Below, in pieces: positions 48,101 to 58,385 of a stretch of 64,000 nucleotides of DNA (the first letter of the stretch is position 1; every line of letters begins with the position of its first letter). Source of the DNA: Medicago truncatula (lineage: Eukaryota > Streptophyta > Magnoliopsida > Fabales > Fabaceae). The notes under the pieces are model-generated. The model was not told the origin of the DNA. It ran no database searches and saw nothing but the letters and a program-made list of their open reading frames with translations. The stretch covers positions 48,650,494-48,714,493 of the forward strand of contig NC_053045.1 of NCBI RefSeq assembly GCF_003473485.1, given 5' to 3'. A program made the translations under genes and the position numbers.

Positions 48101-49584
48101 CATTAATATCTTTATAGTTAAGGACATGTCACATGATAATATTAGCATCATACCTCACTTCCTTGGTATTTATGTATTGAGCACGCAAAGTTTCTGATTT
48201 TCTTCTTCTGTGTCGTTTCATCTCGTAGTCCTTACAAGATGTATCTGAGTTACAATATTAAAACACACATATATCAAAAAAAAACTTTGTGACCTCATCA
48301 CGATAACAATCAATCATTTAATTTTACAGAACAGTTATATTAATTTCATCTACTCTCTTGGTTAGTTGCACGAATAATATGACTTCAAACTTAACTCAGT
48401 TGAGTTGGTTTGGTGGTGTTAGCTTGGGGCTTTGAAGTGTGGTTTGTCTCAATTTCGATTAATTTAACTTGAAAAAACACACGACTTCAAAACATATCAT
48501 TTCTTTTTCAAGGAACAACTTTAGCTTCATAAAAAGCTACCATTCTAATACACAGCAAAATATGATCGACTGTGTTTTTTTTCAAAATACACACTTTAAC
48601 TTTGCCAAGTTTTTTTTTTTCCTTCAGTCATCTCATTTAATTTAAATGATCAAAAAATTAAAATATATCAATAATTAATAAGGATAATTTAATAAAGTCA
48701 ATCTCCCTCTCTCATTTATCATCTTCTCATAATATGTAAAATGATCAAATACGACATTCATTTTAATATAGAGGAATTATATTGAAAATTGAAACTGACA
48801 TCTTTTTTTTGGTCAAGTAGACTATCGACTAAAAATTCACACTTCTAAGGTGAATAAGTAGGATATTCGGGGTTCAAACGCTAGCCCCTGTCTATATTAT
48901 GTATTGTCCCTATCAACTTAGTTAAGCTCACAATTTTATTTGAAGACAATATTTTATTTTACAAGTGTGACAAAGAGGGAGTATAAAATAGTTTGGGGGA
49001 GTAGAAAACTAATTCAAAGCATTGACATAGTCTGGAACACAATATAGCACACAAATTTATGAATCCATAACTATAACTCATGATATATAAAAAATTAATT
49101 TAGAAATTCCTTCTTTGTAAACTAAACCAGGACAATCACAATCACAATCACAATCACTCTCGATATAATACTAACAGTTTAAAGAAAATAGACTAGTAAA
49201 GAATTGCTTTTTTATGTTCTGGTTCACTCATATTAGTCAAAACAGAATATTTAATTAAAATATCTATATATCCTCTCTTTTCTTCTATTCATATCTCATC
49301 AATTAAACCAACAATTAAATGAACAAATAAAAGGAAGGAAAAAAATGATATATAGTAAATAATGAAGCACATACATACCATCATCTTCACTTTCATCAGT
49401 TTCAGTGTTAGCTTCATCTTCACTAAAATCATACACCTTTTGTTTTACATTCAACCATTTCTTCATCACTGTGGAGGGCCAAAACACCTGCATTAATCAA
49501 ACAAAATTATATATGTATCCTCATAGAATAGAATAGAAGTTTACAAAGCATGTCAAAGCTTACCTCTGAGCGTTTTCCCTTCAT
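45132..49584 (-). CDS. Type I inositol polyphosphate 5-phosphatase (tandem copy B)
   Basis: This enzyme removes the 5-phosphate from soluble inositol phosphates such as IP3 (and from phosphoinositides in some members), damping Ca2+/phosphoinositide signalling. Nine exons from 5': 49564-49584, 49379-49487, 48154-48244, 47963-48070, 46936-47668, 46130-46314, 45745-45853, 45426-45574 and 45132-45354. All borders are GT-AG and phases agree, giving 575 aa. Motifs are [13 protein letters not shown] (N-terminus), [50 protein letters not shown] (catalytic), PAWCDRILW and LSDHRPVSS. Exon 5 carries a long non-conserved insert, as in plant IP5P1/IP5P2 relatives. Intron 4 is occupied by a U4 snRNA gene. 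Exon 7 has a possible in-frame alternative acceptor 51 nt upstream. Substrate preference cannot be read from the sequence. Confidence 0.93.
47721..47873 (-). ncRNA. U4: U4 spliceosomal snRNA, copy B (in intron 4 of 5-phosphatase copy B)
   Basis: The RNA starts atctttgcgcttggggcaat at 47873 and runs about 153 nt to ...gccct. The kink-turn 5' stem-loop, central ttgaaaactatttcc, Sm-like aatttctgg and the 3' hairpin ctccccttggggt are all intact. The USE lies at 47939-47949, the TATA box at 47900-47907 and the 3' box caatttaagttcaa at 47706-47719. It has the same orientation as the host gene. The USE begins 13 nt into the intron and the 3' box ends 37 nt before the acceptor, so the intron is little more than the U4 unit. 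Confidence 0.94.
47900..47949 (-). promoter_or_regulatory. snRNA promoter (USE + TATA) of U4 copy B
   Basis: Perfect USE gtcccacatcg at 47939-47949 and ttataaaa at 47900-47907, separated by 31 nt (Pol II class spacing). Confidence 0.9.
48803..48932 (-). mobile_element. tRNA-derived SINE in intron 2 of 5-phosphatase copy B
   Basis: On the minus strand it starts gtgagcttaactaagttgat (A-box region), then has a B-box-like gcgtttgaaccccgaatat, and ends with gtctacttgacc and an A run (T8 at 48803-48810). The order and 3' end match a common legume SINE type. No clean target duplication was found. Confidence 0.75.
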
Positions 49585-51771
49585 TGTGCTTCAAGTCAAA
49601 ATACTATTAACTCAAGTCAAAGCTAAAGCTCTTAAATATGAAAGGCGACAACTTTTAGCCACTATCTCTAATATGTCTTCACATGTTGTAATAATTAACA
49701 AAACAAGAAGATCCTAATAGTATAGAATAGAAAACGACACAAATGTGTGACATGACAATTTCAGCAAGATATCCGCAACCACAACTTTCTTAAGGACAAA
49801 AGGAAAGAACAAAATAGAATACTACTAACGGTCCTCACCCAACATAACATTCTGATGATGAAACATAGACAAACATACCCTCAACAGTTGATATTTTGTC
49901 CAAGGTGTTAGAAAGAAAAAAAAAACTGTCATTGCACCAATAAAATGTAGTGTTTCATAGTGAAGCAACTAGGCAATAAAAAGAATAGTTTATATTAAAA
50001 CTATAAAATAATCGAAGTGGCTAAGTTTTTTTTCTATTACTTTAGAGAAGTAATGCAGAAACTAACATCTGCTTCATTAGCAGATTCACCACAGCCACAA
50101 AATGTAGATGTTAATACATCATCAGTAATGCAGAAAGTAGTATCTACTATAGGATCAGAACAAACTGCTGCCACAAAATGTAGAAGTGAAAAATACAAAT
50201 TAAGTGTGCATGATTAGTTAATGATCCCCACAAAGGAGGAATTCCCCTAACGAGTAACGATCTTTATAGTAACATCTTCAAGGGGATTGGTTTTGCTATC
50301 TAAAAAGGATAAGTGGTGCAACTTATTTTCCGTTTGCCCTACATTCCTGCGTAATTTTCCAGTTTATAGCCTAACTAGCCCAAATATTCGACTAGCGAGA
50401 GTGTAATTATAATTCAATAATAGCTATAGAGTAGAGCTTAATTAATTCAACAAACAAAAATAGTTATAGAGTAGAGTAGGTAGTTTTTCTAAATTAAAAA
50501 AAAAAAAAAAAAGAGTAGGTAGTTTTTATGAAAGGAATAGAGTAAATTAGACAATGGGATTTAGATTTAGTGCAATTTGTTCGCATGCATTCATCACATC
50601 TGGACCGTCCATATTTTAATGTGCCGCAAGTAAGAGTTTTGAGTTTTCATCCATCTATTCTATTTTAAGTCAAATGGACAAGCAAGTTGGTGGGGGGAAT
50701 AAGAATAACATGTTGACAAGAAGATACCTCTCTTACTCATGTGTTTCAACTTTCAATTTCTTTAACTTAACTGAACCAAATACATGAATAATGTTGAAAA
50801 CTTTTAGTAAAACTGGAATTTAGTGATGATAGGTAAATAAAAGCATCTTCCAATCTTATCATGGCAACGTGGAAAGCCAATGCCAGCGGCAGTGTCAATC
50901 CTGTTGGTGTTAGATATTCTTTAACCATAAAAATGAATGTTTATGCATAAGCCATTAGATATTTACATAAACAAATCATTTCTTATACTAATAGAATCTA
51001 CAACATGCTTGATTAGAATCATTTATATCAATACTTATCTGAAATGATAGATTGGATCTATGAAACACGGATACAGACACGGATACCAGACACGACACAT
51101 ATACCAATACGCCGACTTTGCTAATAATTTTATAAAATCAGATAATTCAATGTAATTATATGTGTCCGGAACACGTCTAATCCGAGTAGTGTATGTGCTT
51201 CATAGGATAGGATTGGATCCGTTAATAACTTGATATTGATCACTTATCTGAAGTACTAAGAGGTTTCAAGCAGTGTAGTAAAACTGTTCTTATCTCAAGA
51301 CATTCCTTAGTTAAGTCTACTAACATACCAGCTTTATGAGTGAATCTAATGTAACAAAAAGTTTACAAGTCAAAATATGGAAGAGCTCATTACACTCACA
51401 ACCGATGGGACCAAAACTGTATAATGGTCAACACATATTACGGTTAAAAAAACAGTAATTTATACACATTTTTCTGTTTTAAACTTTCACTTAACTAATT
51501 CATATTCAGAGTGTTACTCTCAAAAAGTAGGCTTGATGGTTTGTGCTAGCAAACTGGAACTGTTAATTGTGCAAATCAGTTTACAAACAGTTCACCATAG
51601 CTGTCTTTCTTTATCAACTCAACCTCAAAACCAAAATGATAACTCCCTGCATAAGAATAAACGAATAGTATTTAGCGAAATCATATAAACATATCGAATT
51701 TAACTTTTTCTCTTCAACTAAATTAATTAGATATACCTCGGTATACCACAATTTTTTGCTATATATGGCAT
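49585..51771. other. Spacer between 5-phosphatase copies B and A
   Basis: It contains the 5' flank of copy B (blocks at 50020-50115 and 50640-50880 match 57415-57515 and 59225-59420 upstream of copy A), then a MITE at 51058-51205 and the 3' end of copy A. No additional gene was seen; the small ORF at 50017-50217 is flank sequence shared by the paralogues. Confidence 0.6.
51058..51205. mobile_element. hAT-like MITE (ctatgaagcacggacac family)
   Basis: The ends ctatgaaacacggatacaga and tagtgtatgtgcttcatag are inverted. The flanks gattggat and gataggat form an 8-bp duplication with one change. Same family as 19370-19535 and 60764-60905. Confidence 0.78.
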
Positions 51772-54700
51772 CTAACATGCCAAGTCCCTGTCCTCTTCAA
51801 GGAAAATCTCAGGATGTACAACTGCACTTGCGAAATTTATAGCTCGTTGTAACTTCCGGTGGTCAATTACTTCAACATTAACCAAGAAGATTGAACTAAC
51901 TGGTCGATGATCTGAAAGCTGATTTTCTGCACTTTGATACTTAAGTTGCTTTATTCCTTTTCCAAGCCACAATATGCGATCACACCTGCATAATCTTACG
52001 CATAATTATAGTGTCTAATTCATGCAATAACAAAACATTCACATGCTTGCACTTACCATGCTGGAGATCTCTTTTTTTCCCCTTCTTGTGTGTCCTCACC
52101 CACATATTTATCTGAGTTAACTTCATACTTGTAAGTAGGTGGGAAGTTTATCAGCCCCTCTTTCCATCCTTCAAATACATGTCCCCTACACAACTCATTG
52201 CTTAGCTACAAATAAAGTAGCAAATTGCCAATTAGAAATCAAAGTATTATTGGGAAAAATCTGAATATGAAGTTGAAAAGAAATAAGGCCTAAGAAGTGT
52301 ACATATTTATAAACTTATGTCTCCTTAAAAGCTTATGTTATAAGTTAAATCATGTACAAAATCTAATTTGATAATCAAAATCTATCTATTTGTGCCACCT
52401 ATACCAAACTATCGATACACCAACTCAAATCATGTTGGATGTATATAAAAGTCTAATCAGAATCAAATGTGGGTAACTACGTAGGCAGATCCTTGTGTGA
52501 ATGTGGATTAACATCTGAATCCAAGTTTGGTGACAGCACTTGCAATCCGTTTGACAACTCTAGGATTAGGCCTTGATAAAAATTAGAACAACATATTGGA
52601 GACCAGTATTTTAGTCCAAGTTTCATGATTCTTACCTGATCATAGTTCATGAGTTCATCCCACTTCTTCAGAGCTACTCGCTTCCGAACCTCGCCATCCG
52701 ACATATTGATACGATAATTCAAATCTCCAAACCAGAAAATCTGACTGTTAGCAGAAAGCAATCCGTCAATGAATTCAAGATCTTCATTCACAACACCACT
52801 CAAAAGATGCAAATAAGATGATTGTAATCTGTAGTCCCAAGTAGGTAGCTCGAATGGTGCGAGCTAAGGGACACTGAAGGAGCTTTAAGTAGGAGGTTTA
52901 GGGTTTGAACCCTAAAAGCTAACATAACTACTAACTTACTAACATGTACCTATCCATAACAAAAGATGATAGTAAAAGGACAACTTTTTAAGTAAAGATA
53001 AACTTGCTTACTCGTGCGATGGAATTGTTCGTGGTTGATCTGTATCAAAGACTGATGAAAAGCGAGTGCGTTGGAGAATTTCGTGAACATCTGAGTTCCT
53101 TCTTTGTTCCGCTCCATCTTTTTGACCGGAAGCCAGATGAGAACAAACAAAGCACATGCGTGACTGAAAAACGGACATGCTAACTGAAACAGATCCCTGC
53201 ATTAGTGATAATTTGTTACCTCATCCACTAAGGTTAACATGAGCATGGTAGTATTATAAATAAATCATAGATGTACAGATAAAGTAACTTTTCTTATGAT
53301 CAGCATAAAAATGCAGATTCGATATGCTATCAATAGATTTTAGTCTTTCAATCAAGATCAAATGATTTGCATTTGAAATCTTTATGTAGCAGGTGACACA
53401 CTTGAGAAAACCTATTTTGCTCAACTCTCTTTGGTTCCATCCATTTTAGTTTGGAATCAACGTATACTTTTTTCCAAAAGGGAACATAAACTTATTATGT
53501 CCTATTTTATCATGCGCAATAACATAGAACAAAACTCATGGTTTGTAAAAGCTCATGTACCAAATGCTACCTTATAGTATTATAAACCTACATTATGGTA
53601 AATAGTGTTAAACTCAATCATAGAAAAAGCTGCACTACACCATTACCTTGTTTCCCATGTATCCCATAAGACCAACTCCAACAGGAGAAACTTTCAAATG
53701 ATGAACATGCCTTCTCAGCTTCCTTTGCACCCAAACAGACACATATATTCCTACCATCTGCTTACTCACAATCCGAACATACTTAGGCTGTGATTTCACA
53801 CTTCCTATTCCATTAACATCTTTGTCAATAAGTAATTCGGAAAAAGTATCATTTTCTTCATCAGATACATCAGCAAGGGAATCAAATACTTTAGGCATCA
53901 TTTCTTGTTGCTTTTCTCTCCATAACAAATTCAAATTTCCAGAACTTTGGTGTGAACGCTTCATTCCATAACCATACAAGGAAGCACTATCCATAAGGTT
54001 TAAGCCAATTCTAGCTGAACTGCTTAGTACTCTACGCAATTTTGGAGTCGAGTCAACATCATGAATTGCATCCAATGGACGTTCAGGCCAATCAAGTATC
54101 GTTTGAAGATCAATGTCATATATTTTCCTCAATTCAAAATTCTTTTCTATACCAATTATGCTTTTCTCTCCCTCCTTTTCTAGTGGATTAATTTGTGTAT
54201 CGAAAGAATTTGTTCTAATAGGAGAAGGAGGGGCACTATAGCTTTTCTGTTTAGTTTCGGGTTCAGAAGATTTGTTTAGAGTTCTCCGAATGATTTCTTC
54301 CCATTTTGGGATTGGTTTATTATCCTCTGCTCCAAACACATTTCCAGCATTCAATGGTACTACCTCTTGAAAACTGTTAGGAGCAAAACATAACCCTTGT
54401 TATTAACAATGATATTAAACTTGAATTGTAAGGCTTTACCCCTTGGGGGAGCCCTTCCAGAAATTCTCGAAGGCCAAGGATAAACCAAGGCTTAAGAGGG
54501 GGTTTGGAAATAGTTTTCAACCAGCAATAGACGCGCCTCGGTTAGAACCTCATTAGCTGCGTCATTGCCCCAAGCGCAAAGATGCTTTCTACTGTATCAA
54601 GCTCAGTTTTTTATAATAGTTTAAACATATGTTGTTTATGATATCAGCGATGTGGGACATCACATACTAACCCAATAATGTAAATTTCTGATGGTTCCTC

Positions 54701-55526
54701 AGTACAAAGCCAACCCTCAATTTCAAGATCATTACATGGATGTTTCCCAGCAACATTCCATGTGCCAATTGTTACCCTGAAAAATTAACCATTTATAATT
54801 AATTTCATTAATCAATAGTTTAAAGTTAATGACATGTCACATAATCAGATTAACATCAGACCTCACTTCCTTCGTATTTATGTATTGAGCACGCAAAGTT
54901 TCTGATTTTCCTCTTCTGTGTCGTCTTATCATATTGTATCCCTTACAAGATGTGTCTGAATAAATATCAAATCACGTATATAGTAATTTTCACATTACAT
55001 TTCATATACATATTGGTTAAAAAATATATTAACAAATTACTTTAAATTTCCTATCTTCTTTTGCAAGGAACATTTCAGCTCCATATTTGCATCACAAATA
55101 CCGACAAGTAATGTTTCTAGATTTCATATCAAGCTACCATTCTAATAAGCAAAGACAGCAATGGTAGAAGGTCTTTAAGAGTGTGCATGTGTGTCAATCT
55201 TTAAATAAATAAATTTAGCAAAAAGAGTCTCTGTGGAACATATTTAGAATTTCTTGCACTAATGGCCACATAAATTTCACACTATTCCCTCTATTCCATT
55301 TTACATGTTATTTTAGCAAAAATACTTATATCTTTTTTTTTATTTTACAATAAATGTAATAAATTTTCTTCTTCTTATTAATATTTTTGTATCAATTTTT
55401 TTCCAACTTAATTAAATGAAAGATAGTAAATGTTGTATTTTTTTTTAAATCCGTGATATTAATCATATTCCTCAACTCTTACCATAATTGTCACACTTCT
55501 TATTTTACACTGATTAAGAAGAAAAA

Positions 55527-55563
<37 letters not shown>

Positions 55564-56760
55564 ATTCTACCAAATTAACATTATCTTATCAGTTACACGT
55601 GTGTTCACATTATTACCTTAAGTGTAAAGTAAAAAAAATTATTTGAAAGTAACGCAAATAATATTAATTAGGCTTAATTCCAATTTTGATCCTCCTATTT
55701 TATTAAATTTATGGAGATAGTCATCCTTTTTTGAAATAAAACTTGTTTGTCCTCTATTTTCATATTTGTTGCAATTTTGGTCACTTACCCATATTTTTTT
55801 CTTTAAAAATGATGACTTTTGGCGTCGAAAGATGTGAATTTAAGTCTCAAAAATGATATTTTGTTTTTAGACTCAACATTGGGGAAATGAATCACTTTTT
55901 TAAAAAAATAAAAAATATAGGTTGGAACCAAAATTACAACAAATATAAAAATAAAGGACCAAAAAGTTTAAATTTGAAAATGGATAACTATTTTTGTGTG
56001 TTTGATAAAATAGACACCTAAATGTGAAATCATTGACATTTGAGATGGTCAAGAACACAAAATATACACATAAATCATGACATCAATGGTTGTATAAAAA
56101 TAATGACATGAAAGCCTATAAATGTATAAATATATTAATTTTAAAATTCGTTTTTTCAAACTAAAACTGGACAATTACGGCCACGGTATACATAATTCAG
56201 TCGATATGAAAAATGCATTATAATTTATAAGGTTTGGGTTCAAACCTCAAATACCATCATTATTCGCTGAAGATTAATTCTAGCGACTAGCCTACTAAAA
56301 AGCATAACAATCACAACCGCTCCAAACAATTCTGCTAATTCCTTTAAAACAAATTACATAAAGAAACAAGTTCACTCCTATTAATCAAAAGAGAGGAATA
56401 GAACGAAAATATTATATATCCTCTCTTTCCTTCTATTCCTTTCTCATCAATTAAACTAACTACTTCAGAGCAATATGCATGCAAAATGAAAGAGAAAAAA
56501 AAAGGAAGAAGAAAAAAAGAGAGAAGCACATACCATCATCTTCACTCTCAGTTTCAGTGTCAGCTTCATCTTCACTAAAATCATAAACCTTTTGCTTTAT
56601 ATTCAGCCATTTCTTCATCACTGTGGAGGGCCAAAACACCTGCATTAATCAAACCAAATGATAAAGTTTTAACAAAATGCAGCTGATATTTATATAGAAG
56701 TTTACAAAGCATGTTAAGGTTAAAGTTTACCTCTGAACGTTTTCCTTTCCTTGCTTTCAT
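51772..56760 (-). CDS. Type I inositol polyphosphate 5-phosphatase (tandem copy A)
   Basis: This is the paralogue of the 45-49 kb gene with the same role and nine-exon structure. Exons from 5': 56731-56760, 56534-56639, 54862-54955, 54672-54776, 53647-54373, 53012-53196, 52636-52744, 52057-52205 and 51772-51985, giving 572 aa. Landmarks are TWNVAGK (82-88), a variable Ser-rich insert in exon 5 (about 135-300), VCSHLASG in exon 6, the catalytic [11 protein letters not shown] (~419-429), PAWCDRILW (~500-508) and LSDHRPVSS (~525-533). The N-terminal [10 protein letters not shown] differs slightly from MKGKRSE in copy B. Intron 4 holds a U4 snRNA gene, intron 6 a SINE, and intron 2 a TA repeat and MULE-like repeats. 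An in-frame alternative acceptor lies 54 nt before exon 7. No lesion was found. Confidence 0.94.
52838..52945 (+). mobile_element. tRNA-derived SINE in intron 6 of 5-phosphatase copy A
   Basis: An A-box-like ggtagctcgaatggtgcgag at 52843-52862 and a B-box-like gggtttgaaccc at 52901-52912 lie about 45 bp apart, as in tRNA-derived SINEs. Intron 6 of copy B has no such block. The 3' end is not precisely placed. Confidence 0.6.
54430..54583 (-). ncRNA. U4: U4 spliceosomal snRNA, copy A (in intron 4 of 5-phosphatase copy A)
   Basis: It starts atctttgcgcttggggcaat at 54583 and runs about 154 nt. It agrees with copies B and C through the 5' stem-loop, kink-turn, central single strand and Sm-like site. 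The small differences are in the 3' half: ttaagcc for ctaggcc-type positions, and an extra base in the 3' hairpin (ctcccccaagggg). The USE lies at 54648-54658, TATA at 54609-54616 and the 3' box caattcaagtttaa at 54415-54428. The extra base keeps the hairpin and need not harm function. Confidence 0.93.
54609..54658 (-). promoter_or_regulatory. snRNA promoter (USE + TATA) of U4 copy A
   Basis: Perfect USE gtcccacatcg at 54648-54658 and ttataaaa at 54609-54616, separated by 31 nt (Pol II class spacing). Confidence 0.9.
55531..55560. repeat. TA microsatellite in intron 2 of copy A
   Basis: About fifteen TA units. Confidence 0.9.
55660..56025. mobile_element. Decayed TIR element (MULE-like) in intron 2 of copy A
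   Basis: The left arm (gatcctcctattttattaaa ... catatttgttgcaattttgg) is mirrored on the right (caaaattacaacaaatataa ... tttgataaaatagacacct). These words resemble the ggtcc-type MULE ends at 64-190. No exact target duplication was identified. Confidence 0.5.
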
Positions 56761-57083
56761 TGCACTTTCAAGTCAAAATACTCAAAGTTTACTGTGCCAT
56801 ACTTTCAAAGCTCAAGCTCTTAAATATGGAAGCTGACAAATTAATAGCTAGCTAATAAGTAACTAACTAATAGTTCCTCTCAAATTGTCGCAATTAATAA
56901 AATAAAGTTGCAGTTATTAATTATTATTATTATTTTTATATAAAAAGTTGGAGTTGTTTAAATGCACTATAGAAAGGAGATCCTGATAGAACAAACAGAA
57001 AAGGACATACGAATGTGTGACATGACAATTTCAGCAAAGATATCCACAACCACAACTTTCATAAGGTGTGTCTATATATAATA

Positions 57084-57227
57084 CTCCCTCCGGTCCTATA
57101 TATAAGAAACAATTTACTTTTTTGATTCATTCAATAGTTGATGTATTTAATCTATTTTTAAACTAGATACATCAATTATTGAATTAATTTAAAAAGTTAA
57201 TTTTCTTATAAATAGGATCGGAGGTAG
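57084..57227. mobile_element. Stowaway MITE (Tc1/mariner)
   Basis: The terminal repeats ctccctccggtcctatatat and the inverted aaataggatcggaggtag are flanked by TA duplications (57082-57083 and 57228-57229). The 144-bp length and the CTCCCTCCG end are diagnostic of Stowaway elements. It lies about 320 bp upstream of the copy A start codon. Confidence 0.9.
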
Positions 57228-57685
57228 TACTAATTGTCCTAACAAATCAAAACATTCTGATATAAAACACTGGCAAAAGAAAGTTCAACAATAAATTTCG
57301 TTTTCAAGAGAGAGAGAATTTCTAAAAGATATATCGGTGAATCAATGCCAAAAAATCAGAACTGTTCATTACAATCAACTAGCTAATAAAAAAAATAGTT
57401 ACATTATAAATAATCCAAATGGCTATTTTTTCTATTAATAATTTATAGCAATAATGCACAAACTAATACTACTTAATTAGCAGATTCACTACAGCCACAA
57501 AATGTAGATGACAATACAGAAGCCAGACCAAAATTCATGAATAATAGGTAAAAAAAAAATCTATATATTCATAACATACAAAATTCATATTATTTTTCTC
57601 AATCGGGCAATCAACTAGATAATTAACAAAAAATAGTGTAAATCATAAAATAGTCCAAATAGGGTATTGTCTACTATTTTTGTTT

Positions 57686-57858
57686 TTTTTTGTTTTCGCA
57701 CCGGTTTCCGACCCACCAAAGGTGGACGACTAATCCGGCTCATGCGTAGAGGCATGCGCACTGACCAAGCGTTGTTCCCCTTGAGAATCGAACCCGATAT
57801 TTTCCGAATACGTCCTTAAAAGAAGCTCCTTGCCACTGGAGCCCAGACAACTTGATTT
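57686..57858 (-). mobile_element. tRNA-derived SINE with 12-bp target duplication
   Basis: On the minus strand it begins with the A-box region gtctgggctccagtggcaag, followed by the B-box-like cgggttcgattctcaagg, and ends with ggtcggaaaccggtgcgaaa and A-rich sequence. A perfect 12-bp duplication ctatttttgttt lies at 57674-57685 and 57859-57870. Confidence 0.85.
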
Positions 57859-58210
57859 CTATTTTTGTTTCTGGTTAGAATAATATTGCATAAACTAAAA
57901 AATAAGTGCTTCGGTATCAGAATTAACTCCTGCCACAAAAAATGTGTAAGTGAATACATCAGCAGAAACCAAAACATAAATTGATGACGAGTGGTGGCCA
58001 AAAAGAATAGATACTTACATATCAAGTGTGCAAGATTTAGCATTGATCCCCACAATGGAGAAGTTTCCCTAACAAGTAAAGATCTCATAATACAAATAAA
58101 GATCCGGATTAGAGACTTTATAAATGGATGATTAGCTCAAAGAGGCGTTTATAAGACTACAATTTTTTTTACTCCATTCGTACCTTTTTATAAACACTCA
58201 TATTTCACAC

Positions 58211-58385
58211 GAGAAATGCTAACGAGTGCCTTTAGAATACTTTTTAAAGATAGCTAATAAGTTTTTATGGAAATCTATGCATTCAATGCATCAGAAATTA
58301 AAGCATTAAACTTTTTCAATAAATAATTTTCTTACTAATTTATAATCCTTAAAGAGTGCCCTTAGGGCACTTCGTTAGCAAGACC
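58211..58385. mobile_element. MITE with gctaacgagtgcc inverted ends
   Basis: The left gagaaatgctaacgagtgcc and right gggcacttcgttagcaagac are inverted repeats around an AT-rich core. A similar left end (aatactaacaagtgcctttg) occurs at 16297 in NPF intron 2 with a possible right end near 16420. The target duplication is not clear. Confidence 0.65.
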
